Positions 16,953 to 26,557 are shown, counted from the first letter of the stretch. The stretch: DNA of 64,000 bases from JAWXBM01 sp964470455 (GCA_964470455.1 CAYYCX010000003.1:60183-124182); one strand, 5' to 3'. A program made the numbers and translations. The notes: a model not told the origin generated them from the sequence alone.

Positions 16953-18386
16953 CTAATTCTTGAAACTCCGCCGCTGGTAATGATCAACAATCACCCGCGC
17001 CACGCAGCTGGTGAGCTTGCGGGCGAATGGAATGTGCAGGAATTCATTCGGGCCATGGGCATTGGAGTTGGGGCCCAGCACGCCGGTGATCATGAACTGC
17101 GCTTCGGGAAAGGCCTCGCCCAGCATGGCCATGAACGGAATGGTGCCGCCCTCGCCCATGTACAGCACGCCCCGCTGGTAGGCGGCCTGCGAGGCGGTTT
17201 CCAGCGAAGCATGCAACCACGGCGCGATCGCGGGCGCATTCCAGCCGGACGCGGACTGGTCGGCCTTGAATTCGACTTTGGCGTTGTAGGGCGGATCTGC
17301 CTCCAGGGTTTTCTTCATGGCCTGGCTGGCTTGCTCGCCATCCACGGTCGGCGGCAGGCGCATGGACAGCTTCAGCGCCGTGTAAGGCCGCAGCACATTG
17401 CCGGCATTCTCCAGCGCCGGCATGCCGTCCACGCCGGTCACCGACAGGGCCGGACGCCAGGTGCGGTTCAGCAGGCGGTCGACGTTGTTGTCGGCCATGG
17501 GCTGGGTGCTGCCGTGGAAAGGATAAGCCTGGAACACCTTGTCGCCCAGTACTTCGGCCATTCTGCGGGTCTGCTCCAGGCGTTGTTCGGGGATTTCCGC
17601 ATGCAGGTAATCAGGCAGTACGCGGCCGGTTTTCTCGTCTTCCAGGCGGCTGAGCAGCGAGCGCAGGATGCGGAAACTCGAAGGAACCGCGCCCGAGGCG
17701 TAACCGGAATGCACGCCTTCTCTCAGCACATCGGCGCGCAACGTCCCGGCGGCCATGCCGCGCAATGAAACGGTCAACCACAGCTGGTCGTAGTTGCCGG
17801 CGCCGGAATCCAGGCACACCACCAGCGAAGGCGTGCCGATGCGGTCGCTGAAGTGTTCAATATAAGCAGGCAGGTCGTAGCTGCCGGATTCTTCGCAAGC
17901 CTCAATAAGGACCACGCAGCGGGCATGCGGCAGCTTTTCGCGCTGCACCGCCATGATGGCGGTGAGGGAACCGTAAGCCGCATAGCCGTCATCCGCGCCG
18001 CCGCGGCCATACAGTTTGTCATCCTTGATGACAGGTATCCACGGCCCCAGTCCATCAGCCCAGCCGGTCATTTCGGGCTGTTTGTCGAGGTGGCCGTACA
18101 GCAGGATGGTGTCTTCCTCCTTGTCACCGCCGCTACCTGGAATTTCCATGAAAATCACCGGCGTGCGTCCGGGCAGGCGCACGATCTCGGCCGTCATGCC
18201 GGGAATATCCTGGGCCTGGCACCAACCGAAAATGTGCTGTACGGCGTCTTCCATGTAACCGTGGTCTTCCCACTTGGGGTCGAAGTGCGGCGACTTGTTG
18301 GGGATTTTGATGTATTCGACGAGCGCCGGAACGATCTCGTCATTCCACTTTTCATCAACAAATTTCTGCGTGGCTTGCTGGTCCAT
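16953..18386 (-). CDS. M20-family metallopeptidase (dipeptidase/aminoacylase type)
   Basis: A 477-residue cytoplasmic M20 peptidase. Metal ligands and catalytic residues appear in LLYGHLDKQPEM (His, Asp), GRGGADDGYA (Asp) and EACEESGS (general-base Glu plus metal Glu); VVCLDSGAG and a dimerisation insert follow. The family (CNDP/DapE-like) cuts dipeptides or N-acyl amino acids with two zinc ions. The start at 18386 (MDQQATQKF) was chosen because the longer in-frame extension to 18725 has no Shine-Dalgarno and no family homology. It is the first of several peptidases in the window. Confidence 0.92.
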   Translation of the reverse strand: MDQQATQKFVDEKWNDEIVPALVEYIKIPNKSPHFDPKWEDHGYMEDAVQHIFGWCQAQDIPGMTAEIVRLPGRTPVIFMEIPGSGGDKEEDTILLYGHLDKQPEMTGWADGLGPWIPVIKDDKLYGRGGADDGYAAYGSLTAIMAVQREKLPHARCVVLIEACEESGSYDLPAYIEHFSDRIGTPSLVVCLDSGAGNYDQLWLTVSLRGMAAGTLRADVLREGVHSGYASGAVPSSFRILRSLLSRLEDEKTGRVLPDYLHAEIPEQRLEQTRRMAEVLGDKVFQAYPFHGSTQPMADNNVDRLLNRTWRPALSVTGVDGMPALENAGNVLRPYTALKLSMRLPPTVDGEQASQAMKKTLEADPPYNAKVEFKADQSASGWNAPAIAPWLHASLETASQAAYQRGVLYMGEGGTIPFMAMLGEAFPEAQFMITGVLGPNSNAHGPNEFLHIPFARKLTSCVARVIVDHYQRRSFKN

Positions 18387-18917
18387 GCGGTGGTTCCTGA
18401 ATGTTCTGTGTGTGGCTGGAATTATGGCATGGCAACCTGCTTCGTGCAGGTGGCCGTTCCTTTTTGGGTCGCTGGTGGCAAGGCCTTCCGATCCATTCCT
18501 GGCAACGTGATCCTGGACGGCCCATCGGAAATCATTCGCTATTCCAGAATTTGCTTTAACGCGCGTTCCCGGGAACGTCGCCATGCTGAAACGAACCCTG
18601 CGCCCACTCATTTCGTAACCCCGTCCCCCGAGCCGGGGCCCATCGGTGGCGCCGTGTGGCTGATGTGAATCTTGAAATGGCCTTCGGCGGGTTTGAACCA
18701 CTTCAGAGGCATAGAGTTGATCCACTTTTGGACGGAACCAGGTGTGGGGGCATTTTTGTCTTCACACACGCACAGCTGAAACGTTGCTCTTCGAGAATGT
18801 CACCAAAGCGTCCCGGGCTGAGCTCACCCGTCGCAATGGAAGCCATTTCAATGTCGGCTATACTTCCCGCTGAATGCCTGGTGACACACAACCCGCAGTG
18901 GAGGTGCAGTTCAGCCA
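18387..18917. other. Long divergent intergenic region
   Basis: This 531-bp gap has no supported gene. It holds a perfect 14-bp palindrome (CGTTCCCGGGAACG, 18564-18577), a GC-rich hairpin near 18627-18640, and a TATACT hexamer at 18859-18864 that could be the -10 for the PQQ dehydrogenase gene. No FNR box was seen. Confidence 0.45.
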
Positions 18918-20230
18918 ATGAAAAAATCGACCGGTACTCGAGCAGGCAACATTGCCACCCTGGCAAGCCTGGCGATCATGCTTTCAAGCACGGCTTTCGC
19001 GGCCGATACTCCGGACGACGGCCAATGGACCGTTCCCGGCAAGAACCTCGCCGCCACGCGTTTCAGCGGCTTGGACCAGATCACGGCGGCCAATGCGAAG
19101 GACCTGAGAGCCACCTGGACCTTCTCCACCGGCGTGCTCGGCGGCCACGAAGGCCAGCCGCTGGTGGTAAACGACACGATGTATGTGGTCACGCCCTGGC
19201 CAAACGTGCTGTACGCCTTTGACCTCACCCAGGAAGATTACCCGCTGAAGTTCAAGTACCGCCCGGATGTCAGCCCGGCGGCGGTGGGCGTTGCCTGTTG
19301 CGATGCGGTGAACCGCGGCGCGGTGTACGCCGAAGGCAAGATCGTCTACAACCTGCTGGATGGCCACACCGTAGCCGTGGATGCGGAAACCGGCCAGGAG
19401 CTTTGGAAAACCAAAGTCGCGGAACTGCAGAATGGCGAAACCATCACCATGGCGCCGCTGGTAGCGGGCGACCGGGTGCTGGTCGGGCCATCGGGTGGTG
19501 AGTACGGCATTTACGGCTGGTTCAAGGCACTGGACCTGGAAACTGGTGAAGAAGTCTGGCAGGCGCGCAATATCGGTCCTGACAAGGACATGCTGGTCAA
19601 CCCGGAAACCTTTAAACCCTTTTACGATTCGGGCACCGACCTCGGCATGACCAGCTGGTCAGGCGATGCCTGGAAACGCGGCGGCGCGCCGGTGTGGGGC
19701 TGGCTCACCTACGATCCGGAGCTCGACCTGGTGTATTACGGCACCGGCAACCCCGGCCCCTATAACCCCGACCAGCGCAAGGGCGACAACACATAGGCGC
19801 CAGCTACCCTTATCATGCCGGACCCGGTGGGTACATGGGTGCCTTCATCGCCTGGGATGCCGTGGCCGGCAAACGCGTATGGGAGATCAAGGAAAAATAT
19901 CCGGTGTGGAGCGGCAGCGTAGTCACCTCCGGCGACGTGGTTTTTTACGGCACCATTGACGGCTGGTTCAAGGCCGCCAATGCAAAAACCGGCGAGCTGC
20001 TGTGGAAGTTCAAGGTGGGCTCCGGTGTGGTGGGTGCGCCCATCAGCTACCTCGGGCCGGACGGCAAGCAGTACATCGCGGTGTATGCCGGCATCGGTGG
20101 CGACTGGTTCCTGCTGGCGGGCGATGTGCGCTCGGATGATCCGGCCGACATCAGGCCGCCGCCGGACGTGACGCCCGACCTCTGGCGCTACACCAGCCAG
20201 GGCGGCATCCTGTGGATATTCTCGCTATGA
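18918..20230 (+). pseudogene. PQQ-dependent alcohol dehydrogenase, broken by internal deletion
   Basis: Remnant of a periplasmic quinoprotein (methanol/alcohol dehydrogenase family, normally about 600 residues). The first 292 codons (18918-19796) hold a signal peptide, beta-propeller blades, the vicinal-cysteine ring motif GVACCDAVNRG and GTGNPGPYNPDQ, then reach TAG just after GDNT. The C-terminal part continues in another frame from about 19796, GASYPYHAGPGGYMGAFIAWD onward, to 20230. By family comparison roughly 150 residues are missing between GDN and GAS, including the catalytic-Asp region, so this is an out-of-frame deletion rather than a single-base frameshift. The stop overlaps the cytochrome c start (ATGA). 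A shorter alternative, two separate proteins, is unlikely. Confidence 0.85.
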
Positions 20231-20727
20231 AACGCCTGGCATTGTTGCTGCTGGCATTCAACCTGGTTGCCTGCGGCCAGCAGGACAGCAGTGAACCCGT
20301 TGCGCAGGACAAACCACTCGCGGATCCAGCAACAGCCACCACGCCGGCCAGTGGATTGCCGCCCAAAGTCCGCTACCTTGAATATCCCGCCAGCGGTGAA
20401 GAGACTCCGGCGAGCGTGCTGCGCAGCAACCCGCTGGACATCAACGACTCGGTGATACGAACCGGCGAAACCCTGTTCGCGGCGATGAATTGCGATGGCT
20501 GCCATGGTGGTGGCGGGTTTGGCGTGGTGGGCCCCAGCCTGATCGACGGCCGCTGGCGTTACGGCGGCGACGACGGCGCGGTGTTTCAGTCCATTTACTA
20601 TGGCCGGCCCAGGGGCATGCCGGCTTACGGTGGACTACTCAACGAGACCGTGGTGTGGCAACTGATCAGCTACCTGCGGGCGCAGCCCCAACCCGATGTG
20701 GTGCCGACTCTGGCCTGGACGGAGTAA
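20227..20727 (+). CDS. Lipoprotein cytochrome c, partner of PQQ dehydrogenase
   Basis: A 166-residue monohaem cytochrome c. The signal peptide ends in LVAC (lipidated Cys about residue 16), followed by a Gln/Ser/Pro-rich linker. The haem-binding motif is NCDGCHGGGGFG, and the likely axial methionine is in PRGMPAYGG. Such cytochromes accept electrons from quinoprotein dehydrogenases at the membrane. Its ATG overlaps the stop of the broken dehydrogenase gene in an ATGA, so it was translationally coupled to it. With its donor enzyme destroyed, it may now be an orphan or serve another dehydrogenase. The reading frame itself is intact. Confidence 0.88.
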   Translation: MKRLALLLLAFNLVACGQQDSSEPVAQDKPLADPATATTPASGLPPKVRYLEYPASGEETPASVLRSNPLDINDSVIRTGETLFAAMNCDGCHGGGGFGVVGPSLIDGRWRYGGDDGAVFQSIYYGRPRGMPAYGGLLNETVVWQLISYLRAQPQPDVVPTLAWTE

Positions 20728-20776
20728 CCAGGCGGGTTCAGAGCTCCGGCGCGCAAGAATGGCCGATACGTGGCAT

Positions 20777-20835
20777 GTCGCGAGCAGCGCTCGCTCCTAC
20801 AAGACATGAATGTAGGAGGCAGCCCTGCTCGCGAC
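20777..20835. repeat. Inverted REP pair
   Basis: Units at 20777-20800 and 20812-20835 in opposite orientation (GTCGCGAGC...CTCCTAC and GTAGGAGG...CTCGCGAC), 11 bp apart, between the convergent cytochrome c and SLT genes. The hairpin could end or protect both transcripts. Confidence 0.8.
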
Positions 20836-20857
20836 AGAGAGCCCCACAGGGCTTACC

Positions 20858-22747
20858 TCACCCCGCCAGGCAGGGCCTCACCGCTTTTGATCCTTCGGCC
20901 TGGATGGCGTGGTATTTCACCAGGAACGAGTCATCGATCCTTTTAAGTGATGCCGAAACTTTGGGGTCGCGATAGCGGCTCCGGTGGCGCGGCCCGCCGT
21001 TGTACATGGCATAAGTAGAACGAACCAGGTTTTCCGGGTTGTTGTTGATTTCGTGTTCTTTCTTGCGGATGGCGTAGTCCACCAGGTAGTGCATCAGGAT
21101 TTCATTGCCGGCGCGGGCGTTGTAACCCACGTTATTGGCAATGGCGTCCACATCGTAGACACCGCGCCAGACATGCACATTCACCTGCATCAGCCCCACT
21201 GAGCCGGCGGAAGACTTGATCGCTTCCACTGCGCCATTGCGCATCACGTATTGCCGCCAGCAGGATTCCTGCCAGGCAGTGGCGCGCAGCAGCGCATCGT
21301 ACAACCCGAAGTATTCCGCCGGCACCTTGCCCTTGTCGCGCTCGGCTTCCGCGATCACGTCGAGCAGAACTTCGACGGTGTCCAGGTAGCGGTCGATTTC
21401 CTTGCGGGCCGGCACCCAGCCGTTCAGTTGCCGAGCCAGGTCGGGCGGAATCTGCGCCGCATGGGAGCTCGGCACCAGCCAGTTGAGCAGCATCAGCAGG
21501 ATGCCGTCATTCCCTTCGTCGGATTCAGTATCAGGCTCCGTCTCCTGTGTTTCCTCAAAGTCGGGGTCCAGGCCCATCAGCTCCCTTAGTTCAGGATCGA
21601 GCGTCGTGTCGTAACGCAGGTCATAATCACTGACACCCGGAACCAGCACCCGAGCCAGGCTGCGCAGCGCGTGCTGGTCCAGCCGCACGCCCAGATGTGG
21701 CGCCAGCTGGTCCAGCGCCTGCAACGCGTTGGCGCCGCCAACGAAGGCCGCGAATGGCAGGGCGCGACTGCCGGGCAGGCCGAGTTGTACGTTAGCCAAC
21801 AGCGGCGCCAGCCGTTCCCAGCTGCTGAGGAACAGATCACGCACCGGGTCGCGGTCACGGTCATCTTTTGCCAGCGCATCGCGCAATTCGTAGCGGGCTT
21901 GCAGCAGGATTTCGGCCAGTGCCCGGTCCAGTTCCGGGTCTGCCGACAGGGCCAGTGTCTTCACCAGCCAGGTGGCGAAGCCGTCCCAGGCTTGCCAGGC
22001 TTCGTCCCAGCGGGCCAATTCTTCTTCGGTGAGTGGCTGCTCGACGGGCGGTGTCCACCCGGGCGGTGCATCCGCCACCTGCGCCGACAGGATGGCAGTC
22101 AGGGCCGCGGCAGAGGGGCGGATATCCTTCAACTGCAGCGCAACGGGTGGGCTTTCCCCGGCCGGACCGGCTTCAGGATCAACGATGGCTGCGTCCAGCA
22201 GTTCCTCGATGCCCGACAGTGCCGGTTCCAAATCGATGCTGACCGCGCCCAGCCGGGGATGGACGTAGTCATTGATCCAGTTGCGCAGGAACCGTGGCAG
22301 TACATCGCTTTGGTCATCGGTATTCAGCAGCCGCGAATCCACCACGCTGAACGACACCGTCGCCAGTTGCGGATCCACTTGTGCAGTCTGCGAGGTTTCA
22401 ACCAGGCCACTCCAGGTCTTGGCAAACCGGCAGGTGTCACCGAGTGGGGTGCCGGTGCGGGCCGTCATGGTGGTCAACAACCGCACCATTCCGTCATCGG
22501 TTCCACCGACCTGCGGTTCCGACAGCACCAGCGAGTTGCAGCCTGACGAATCCTTGAAGGCGGTCACGGACTGGTCCGCCTCGGTAAAAACCTGCTCTGC
22601 CAGGGCCTGGTCAAGGATGCGGTAATCCAGCGCCACCGGAATCTCCACCGTTGTCGCGTGCGCCTGCAACGGCAGGGCAAGCGCCACGATCAACGCGGCG
22701 AACTTGCTGCAAACGGCTGGCGGACGCATTGATTCCATGGTGTTCAT
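20858..22747 (-). CDS. Secreted SLT-domain (lytic transglycosylase-like) protein with large novel N-terminal region
   Basis: A 629-residue protein. A signal peptide covers about 1-32 (ALPLQAHA). The C-terminal 150 residues match an SLT domain: AWQESCWRQYV with the catalytic Glu, GSVGLMQVNVHVW, and YAMYNGGPRHRSRYRD. SLT enzymes cleave peptidoglycan glycan strands to anhydro-muropeptides. The 470 residues before it, with an acidic stretch (ETQETEPDTESDEGND), match no family I can name. The insert NGAVEAIKSSAGS between the Glu and the GLMQ motif is longer than in Slt70. The gene stands alone, convergent with cytochrome c across REP units. Confidence 0.82.
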   Translation of the reverse strand: MNTMESMRPPAVCSKFAALIVALALPLQAHATTVEIPVALDYRILDQALAEQVFTEADQSVTAFKDSSGCNSLVLSEPQVGGTDDGMVRLLTTMTARTGTPLGDTCRFAKTWSGLVETSQTAQVDPQLATVSFSVVDSRLLNTDDQSDVLPRFLRNWINDYVHPRLGAVSIDLEPALSGIEELLDAAIVDPEAGPAGESPPVALQLKDIRPSAAALTAILSAQVADAPPGWTPPVEQPLTEEELARWDEAWQAWDGFATWLVKTLALSADPELDRALAEILLQARYELRDALAKDDRDRDPVRDLFLSSWERLAPLLANVQLGLPGSRALPFAAFVGGANALQALDQLAPHLGVRLDQHALRSLARVLVPGVSDYDLRYDTTLDPELRELMGLDPDFEETQETEPDTESDEGNDGILLMLLNWLVPSSHAAQIPPDLARQLNGWVPARKEIDRYLDTVEVLLDVIAEAERDKGKVPAEYFGLYDALLRATAWQESCWRQYVMRNGAVEAIKSSAGSVGLMQVNVHVWRGVYDVDAIANNVGYNARAGNEILMHYLVDYAIRKKEHEINNNPENLVRSTYAMYNGGPRHRSRYRDPKVSASLKRIDDSFLVKYHAIQAEGSKAVRPCLAG

Positions 22748-22916
22748 GAGGCTTTGAAAGTGAAGTGGAGTTGTGGCCGGGATAACGCCAGTCCCGGCTT
22801 GCCGAGCTGCCAGTGTATAGAATTATCCTGCTGCCAGCAGCAGGCGGGACGAAGCGCCTTGTCTTGCCGGGTCGGCTTCAGGGCCCGGCTGAATTACCGC
22901 TTTCGATCGCCATGCG

Positions 22917-24137
22917 TTACTGGATCAGCCACTGCAGGCGAACCGCCGCGATCAGCGGATCGATGCCATTGTATTCGCTGCCTGGCCGGTCAACCTTGAG
23001 CACCTTGACCACATTCCCCATGAGCCTCACCCGGTCATTGAGATACCAGTTCATCCCGAATGACAGGTTGGCTTCCCTGCCGCCGTTCACATTACCGTCT
23101 TGCAGGTCGACATAGCTCGCCCGGGCCGCCAGTTCGAATGCACCCCAGCCGCCGTGCCGAAGGGGGCTGGATACCTTTACCGGCCCGAACTGGCCCTGGC
23201 CGGAATCGTAGTTGCGCGTGTCTTTGGTGAGGAACCAGCTGGCGTAGAGGTACGCACCCCAAAAATGCAGTGTATCGGCAGTGTCACGCCGAACTCGCGA
23301 TGACAATACTTCCGACTGCCAGGAAAAGCGACCGGCTACGCGACTGGCCTCAAGCCCGGTGCGCAGAATTTCGCTGGCGCCGTCGATTTCGCCGGTATCA
23401 ACAAAATACGTATTGGCGGTGGCAATTTCCGGACGGCTGCGAAAGCGCGTGGCTGAGCCATCGACATTGACGCGCCAGGAAAGTGATCCGCCAATGTGAA
23501 CATTGTCCTGTCCGCGGATATTGAGCGGTGCGTGAACGTAATGGAGGACTACGGATTGACCACTCTGCTCCTGGCCGTCCTGGTCAGGATTGAAGAACAG
23601 CAGGCTGGCATTCAGGATGCTGTTGGAAGTGCGCTTGAGCAGTTTGATGCCGCCGCTCTTGCGTTCACTCAAGGCTTCGACCGGCATTGCCACTTCCATG
23701 AAGGTCGTGCCGGAAGCTTCGCTTACGGCTTCGATGCTGAAAGGTGGCGAGGTTACGCCGACCTTCAACAGAGCGGCTTTCCACCCGGCATAGAGCAGAT
23801 AGCTGTCGCTGACTTCAAATTTGCCGCCCTTGGTGTAGTCGGTGGTCAGTTTGAGCTGCCAGTTGTGGTTGAGACTGCGGTGGAACTTCAGCCTGGCGCG
23901 GCGCAGCGTAAGCTGGGAATCAGGCGGCTGGGTGCCGATGGGTGCGTCCATGAAGAGCTCGCCGGTCCAGTCGATGCTCAGGAGGGGTGATTCCTTTTCC
24001 AGCAGCAGTGACTTGAACGGCTTTTCCAATCGGCTGCTGATGTCGCTTTGTTCACCTTGTTTGGCCGCTGTCGATGCTGCGACGGTGGCTGCAGTCTGGC
24101 ACATGAGAAACAGGACCAATGCAGCGGCAATTCTTAT
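22917..24137 (-). CDS. OprO/OprP-like porin
   Basis: A porin of about 406 residues with alternating polar/apolar beta strands and a C-terminal signature ending in aromatic-rich AAVRLQWLIQ. The N-terminal half (LTLRRARLKFHRSLNHNWQLKLTTDYT) is typical of the phosphate-selective porin O/P family, which passes anions through the outer membrane. The start is unusual. The only orthodox codon is TTG at 24119, without a Shine-Dalgarno. AGGGAGG followed after 8 nt by ATA at 24137 would give MRIAAALVLFLMCQTAATVAAS, a textbook signal peptide. AUA initiation is therefore proposed. It follows the SLT gene's upstream end with a 169-bp gap and is likely monocistronic. Confidence 0.82.
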   Translation of the reverse strand: MRIAAALVLFLMCQTAATVAASTAAKQGEQSDISSRLEKPFKSLLLEKESPLLSIDWTGELFMDAPIGTQPPDSQLTLRRARLKFHRSLNHNWQLKLTTDYTKGGKFEVSDSYLLYAGWKAALLKVGVTSPPFSIEAVSEASGTTFMEVAMPVEALSERKSGGIKLLKRTSNSILNASLLFFNPDQDGQEQSGQSVVLHYVHAPLNIRGQDNVHIGGSLSWRVNVDGSATRFRSRPEIATANTYFVDTGEIDGASEILRTGLEASRVAGRFSWQSEVLSSRVRRDTADTLHFWGAYLYASWFLTKDTRNYDSGQGQFGPVKVSSPLRHGGWGAFELAARASYVDLQDGNVNGGREANLSFGMNWYLNDRVRLMGNVVKVLKVDRPGSEYNGIDPLIAAVRLQWLIQ

Positions 24138-24213
24138 GGCTTCACCCTCCCTTGCTGAACCTGGCCAGACACTACCACGTGAATGACATGCCCAGCAGCC
24201 TGTTCGGGGGAAC

Positions 24214-24975
24214 TCAGTGAGGTGTTTCTGGCGGGGGATTTTGAGCCAGCTGCTGCAGCCCTTCCAGGTCGAGTATGCGGATTAGCTTGCGATCCACTTT
24301 CAACAGCCCGGACTTCTGGAAGCGCGCCAGCACGCGGCTGACTGTTTCGGTTGCCAGGCGCAGGAAGCCTGCGATGTCGCGCCGTGACATGGCGAGAATG
24401 AATTCCGTGGCGGAATAACCCCGGCGGCTGAAGCGTGCAGACAAAGACAACAGGAACAGGGCAATGCGCTCATCCGCGCTGAGGTCGGCTGACGTGGCTT
24501 CCAGTTCGCTGATACGCTGGCTCATCACCCGGAACAGCTCGCTTTGCAGGGCCGGCATCTGCCGCGCCATCTGGGTGACTGAATCAAAGGTGAGGCTGCA
24601 AACCGCGCTGGTATCCAGCGCCACCACGTTGGCCATGTGGGCGCGTGAATGGATGGCGTCCAGGCCGATGATTTCGCCGGGAAGGTAGAACCCCAGCACC
24701 TGCTCTTCGCCATTACGGTCGATGACATAGCTCTTGAAACAACCGCTGCGAACGGAAGCAACGGAGCGGAATTCTTCGCCGGTGTGGAACAGGTGTTCGC
24801 CTGATTGGATGGGCCGGGAACGTTCCACGATCTGCTCGAATCGCTCTACTTCCTGTTCGGACAGGTTGCGCGGCAGGCACAGCTCGCCCAGTGAGCATTT
24901 GCTGCAGGCGACTTGCCTGCGGGTCACGGGCGATTGCAGTTCATGAATAATGCTGCTTCTTGCCGTCTTTTCCAT
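24214..24975 (-). CDS. fnr: FNR/Anr oxygen-sensing transcription factor
   Basis: A 253-residue CRP/FNR regulator. Four cysteines match the [4Fe-4S] ligands of E. coli FNR: Cys24, Cys27 and Cys33 in ACSKCSLGELC, and Cys126 in TSAVC. The cyclic-nucleotide-like barrel is followed by the dimer helix. The recognition helix holds ETVSRVLARFQKSG, with the E..SR residues that read TTGAT half-sites. The protein activates anaerobic genes when oxygen is low. The ATG at 24975 has GGAG 8 nt upstream and is preferred to GTG at 24993. It lies immediately downstream of hemN, the classic anr-hemN pairing; two matching FNR boxes lie upstream of hemN. Confidence 0.93.
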   Translation of the reverse strand: MEKTARSSIIHELQSPVTRRQVACSKCSLGELCLPRNLSEQEVERFEQIVERSRPIQSGEHLFHTGEEFRSVASVRSGCFKSYVIDRNGEEQVLGFYLPGEIIGLDAIHSRAHMANVVALDTSAVCSLTFDSVTQMARQMPALQSELFRVMSQRISELEATSADLSADERIALFLLSLSARFSRRGYSATEFILAMSRRDIAGFLRLATETVSRVLARFQKSGLLKVDRKLIRILDLEGLQQLAQNPPPETPH

Positions 24976-25125
24976 CAAGGCTGCTCCGGTCACACGCTAA
25001 TTGAAAGTCTAGAGCAGAACGCCTTTTGCTGCATGGATATTTGCTTGCGCACCGTGGCGCGGCGAACTGCAGGGGCATGGCGAAACGCAGGGAAACCAGG
25101 CTGCTGCAAACCTTTGAAGGCAGTA

Positions 25126-26520
25126 TCAGATGACGCGAGAGAACCTTGGCTGGGGAGCCCGATCATGGGTCAGGTACTGGTCAAACACCATCGCTACGGA
25201 GCGCAGCAGCAACCGGCCGGCCGGAGTGACTTCAGCTTCATCCTCATCCAGTATCAACAGCCCATCTTCGGCAAGCTTTTCGAGACGCGCCAGTTCCGGA
25301 GCGAAATAGTCTTGAAAATCAATATCATATTCAGATTCAATAGCGGCGAAATCCAGCTTGCCGTGGCACATGATGGATTCGATGATCACGCGCCGCAGGC
25401 GATCCTCGCCGCTCAGGCTGATGCCACGCCAGATCGGCACCTCGCCCCGGTCCAAGGCTTCTGTCCAGCGCGGGATTTCCTTCAGGTTTTGGCTGTAGCA
25501 ATCGCCGATTTTGCCGATGGCGCTGTTTCCAAGGCCTACCAGGTCGCATTCCGCCCGCGTTGAATATCCCTGGAAGTTGCGATGCAGGTGGCCGGCGGCT
25601 TGTGCCACGCTGAGTTCGTCCTCGGGCAGGGCAAAATGATCCATGCCGATGTAGGTATAACCCGCCGATGTCAGTTTTCGAATCGTCAGTTCCATCAGTT
25701 CCAGCCGGGTTTCCGGAGGGGGCAGGTCGGCTTCGTTGATCATTCGCTGCGAGCGGAAAATATGTGGCAAGTGGGCGTAATTGAACACCGCCAGGCGATC
25801 CGGACGGGTGGCGATCACGGTATCCAGGGTGGCCGCGAAGCTGGCGGGAGTCTGCTTCGGCAGGCCGTAGATCAGGTCGATGGAAACCGAGTTGAAGCCC
25901 AGCTGGCGGGACTGTTCCACCAGCTTCAGGGTGGTGTCCGGATCCTGGATGCGATTCACCGCCTGCTGCACTTCCGGGTTGGTGTCCTGCACGCCCAGGC
26001 TGATGCGGTTGAAACCCAGGCCGGACAGGTTTCGCAGGCGGCCCGGGTCCACCGTTCGAGGGTCGATTTCGATGGAAAACTCGCGTTGTTCGCCGTCGTC
26101 CAGGCTGAATCCGGAATGCAGCCAGCTCATCAGTTGCTGCAACTGTGCATCGTCATAAAATGTCGGGGTACCACCGCCCAGGTGTAACTGGACGACCGTC
26201 CGGTCACGATCAAACAGCGGTGCTTGCAGTTTGATTTCCGTTTCCAGGTGGTCCAGGTAAACCTGGGCCTGTGCGGTATTGCGCGTGACTTTCTTGGTGC
26301 AGCCGCAGTAGTAGCAGAGTGAATGACAGAACGGCAGGTGCAGGTAGAGCGACAAAGGAACGGGGATCAGTTCATCGTTGCTGGCCTGCACGTGGCGGCG
26401 GTAAAGCGTGGCATCAAAGCCTTCGTGGAACTGCAGGGCTGTCGGGTACGAGGTATAGCGTGGCCCCGCCACATCGTAGCGCTTTACCAGGTCGGCATTG
26501 AAAGCAACCTGTTGGCTCAT
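25126..26520 (-). CDS. hemN: Oxygen-independent coproporphyrinogen III oxidase
   Basis: A 464-residue radical-SAM enzyme that converts coproporphyrinogen III to protoporphyrinogen IX without oxygen. The [4Fe-4S] cluster motif CHSLCYYC (Cys65, Cys69, Cys72, plus Cys74) sits in LHLPFCHSLCYYCGC. Also visible are HLGGGTPTF and the C-terminal HemN domain with GLGNSAIG. Full length and the family-specific fourth Cys argue for true HemN rather than a HemW-like protein. An FNR-type promoter lies directly upstream, and fnr follows downstream. Confidence 0.95.
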   Translation of the reverse strand: MSQQVAFNADLVKRYDVAGPRYTSYPTALQFHEGFDATLYRRHVQASNDELIPVPLSLYLHLPFCHSLCYYCGCTKKVTRNTAQAQVYLDHLETEIKLQAPLFDRDRTVVQLHLGGGTPTFYDDAQLQQLMSWLHSGFSLDDGEQREFSIEIDPRTVDPGRLRNLSGLGFNRISLGVQDTNPEVQQAVNRIQDPDTTLKLVEQSRQLGFNSVSIDLIYGLPKQTPASFAATLDTVIATRPDRLAVFNYAHLPHIFRSQRMINEADLPPPETRLELMELTIRKLTSAGYTYIGMDHFALPEDELSVAQAAGHLHRNFQGYSTRAECDLVGLGNSAIGKIGDCYSQNLKEIPRWTEALDRGEVPIWRGISLSGEDRLRRVIIESIMCHGKLDFAAIESEYDIDFQDYFAPELARLEKLAEDGLLILDEDEAEVTPAGRLLLRSVAMVFDQYLTHDRAPQPRFSRVI

Positions 26521-26557
26521 GATTCGTGTTCAGTTGGAGCAGTCGCCGCGTTAGTCA

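Noticed and set aside
18656..19222. Open frame of 188 residues starting at 18656
   Set aside because: Overlaps the PQQ dehydrogenase remnant out of frame, with composition unlike a real protein.
19797..20230. C-terminal PQQ fragment as an independent small gene
   Set aside because: Begins in the middle of a family domain and continues the same fold; best explained by deletion in one gene.
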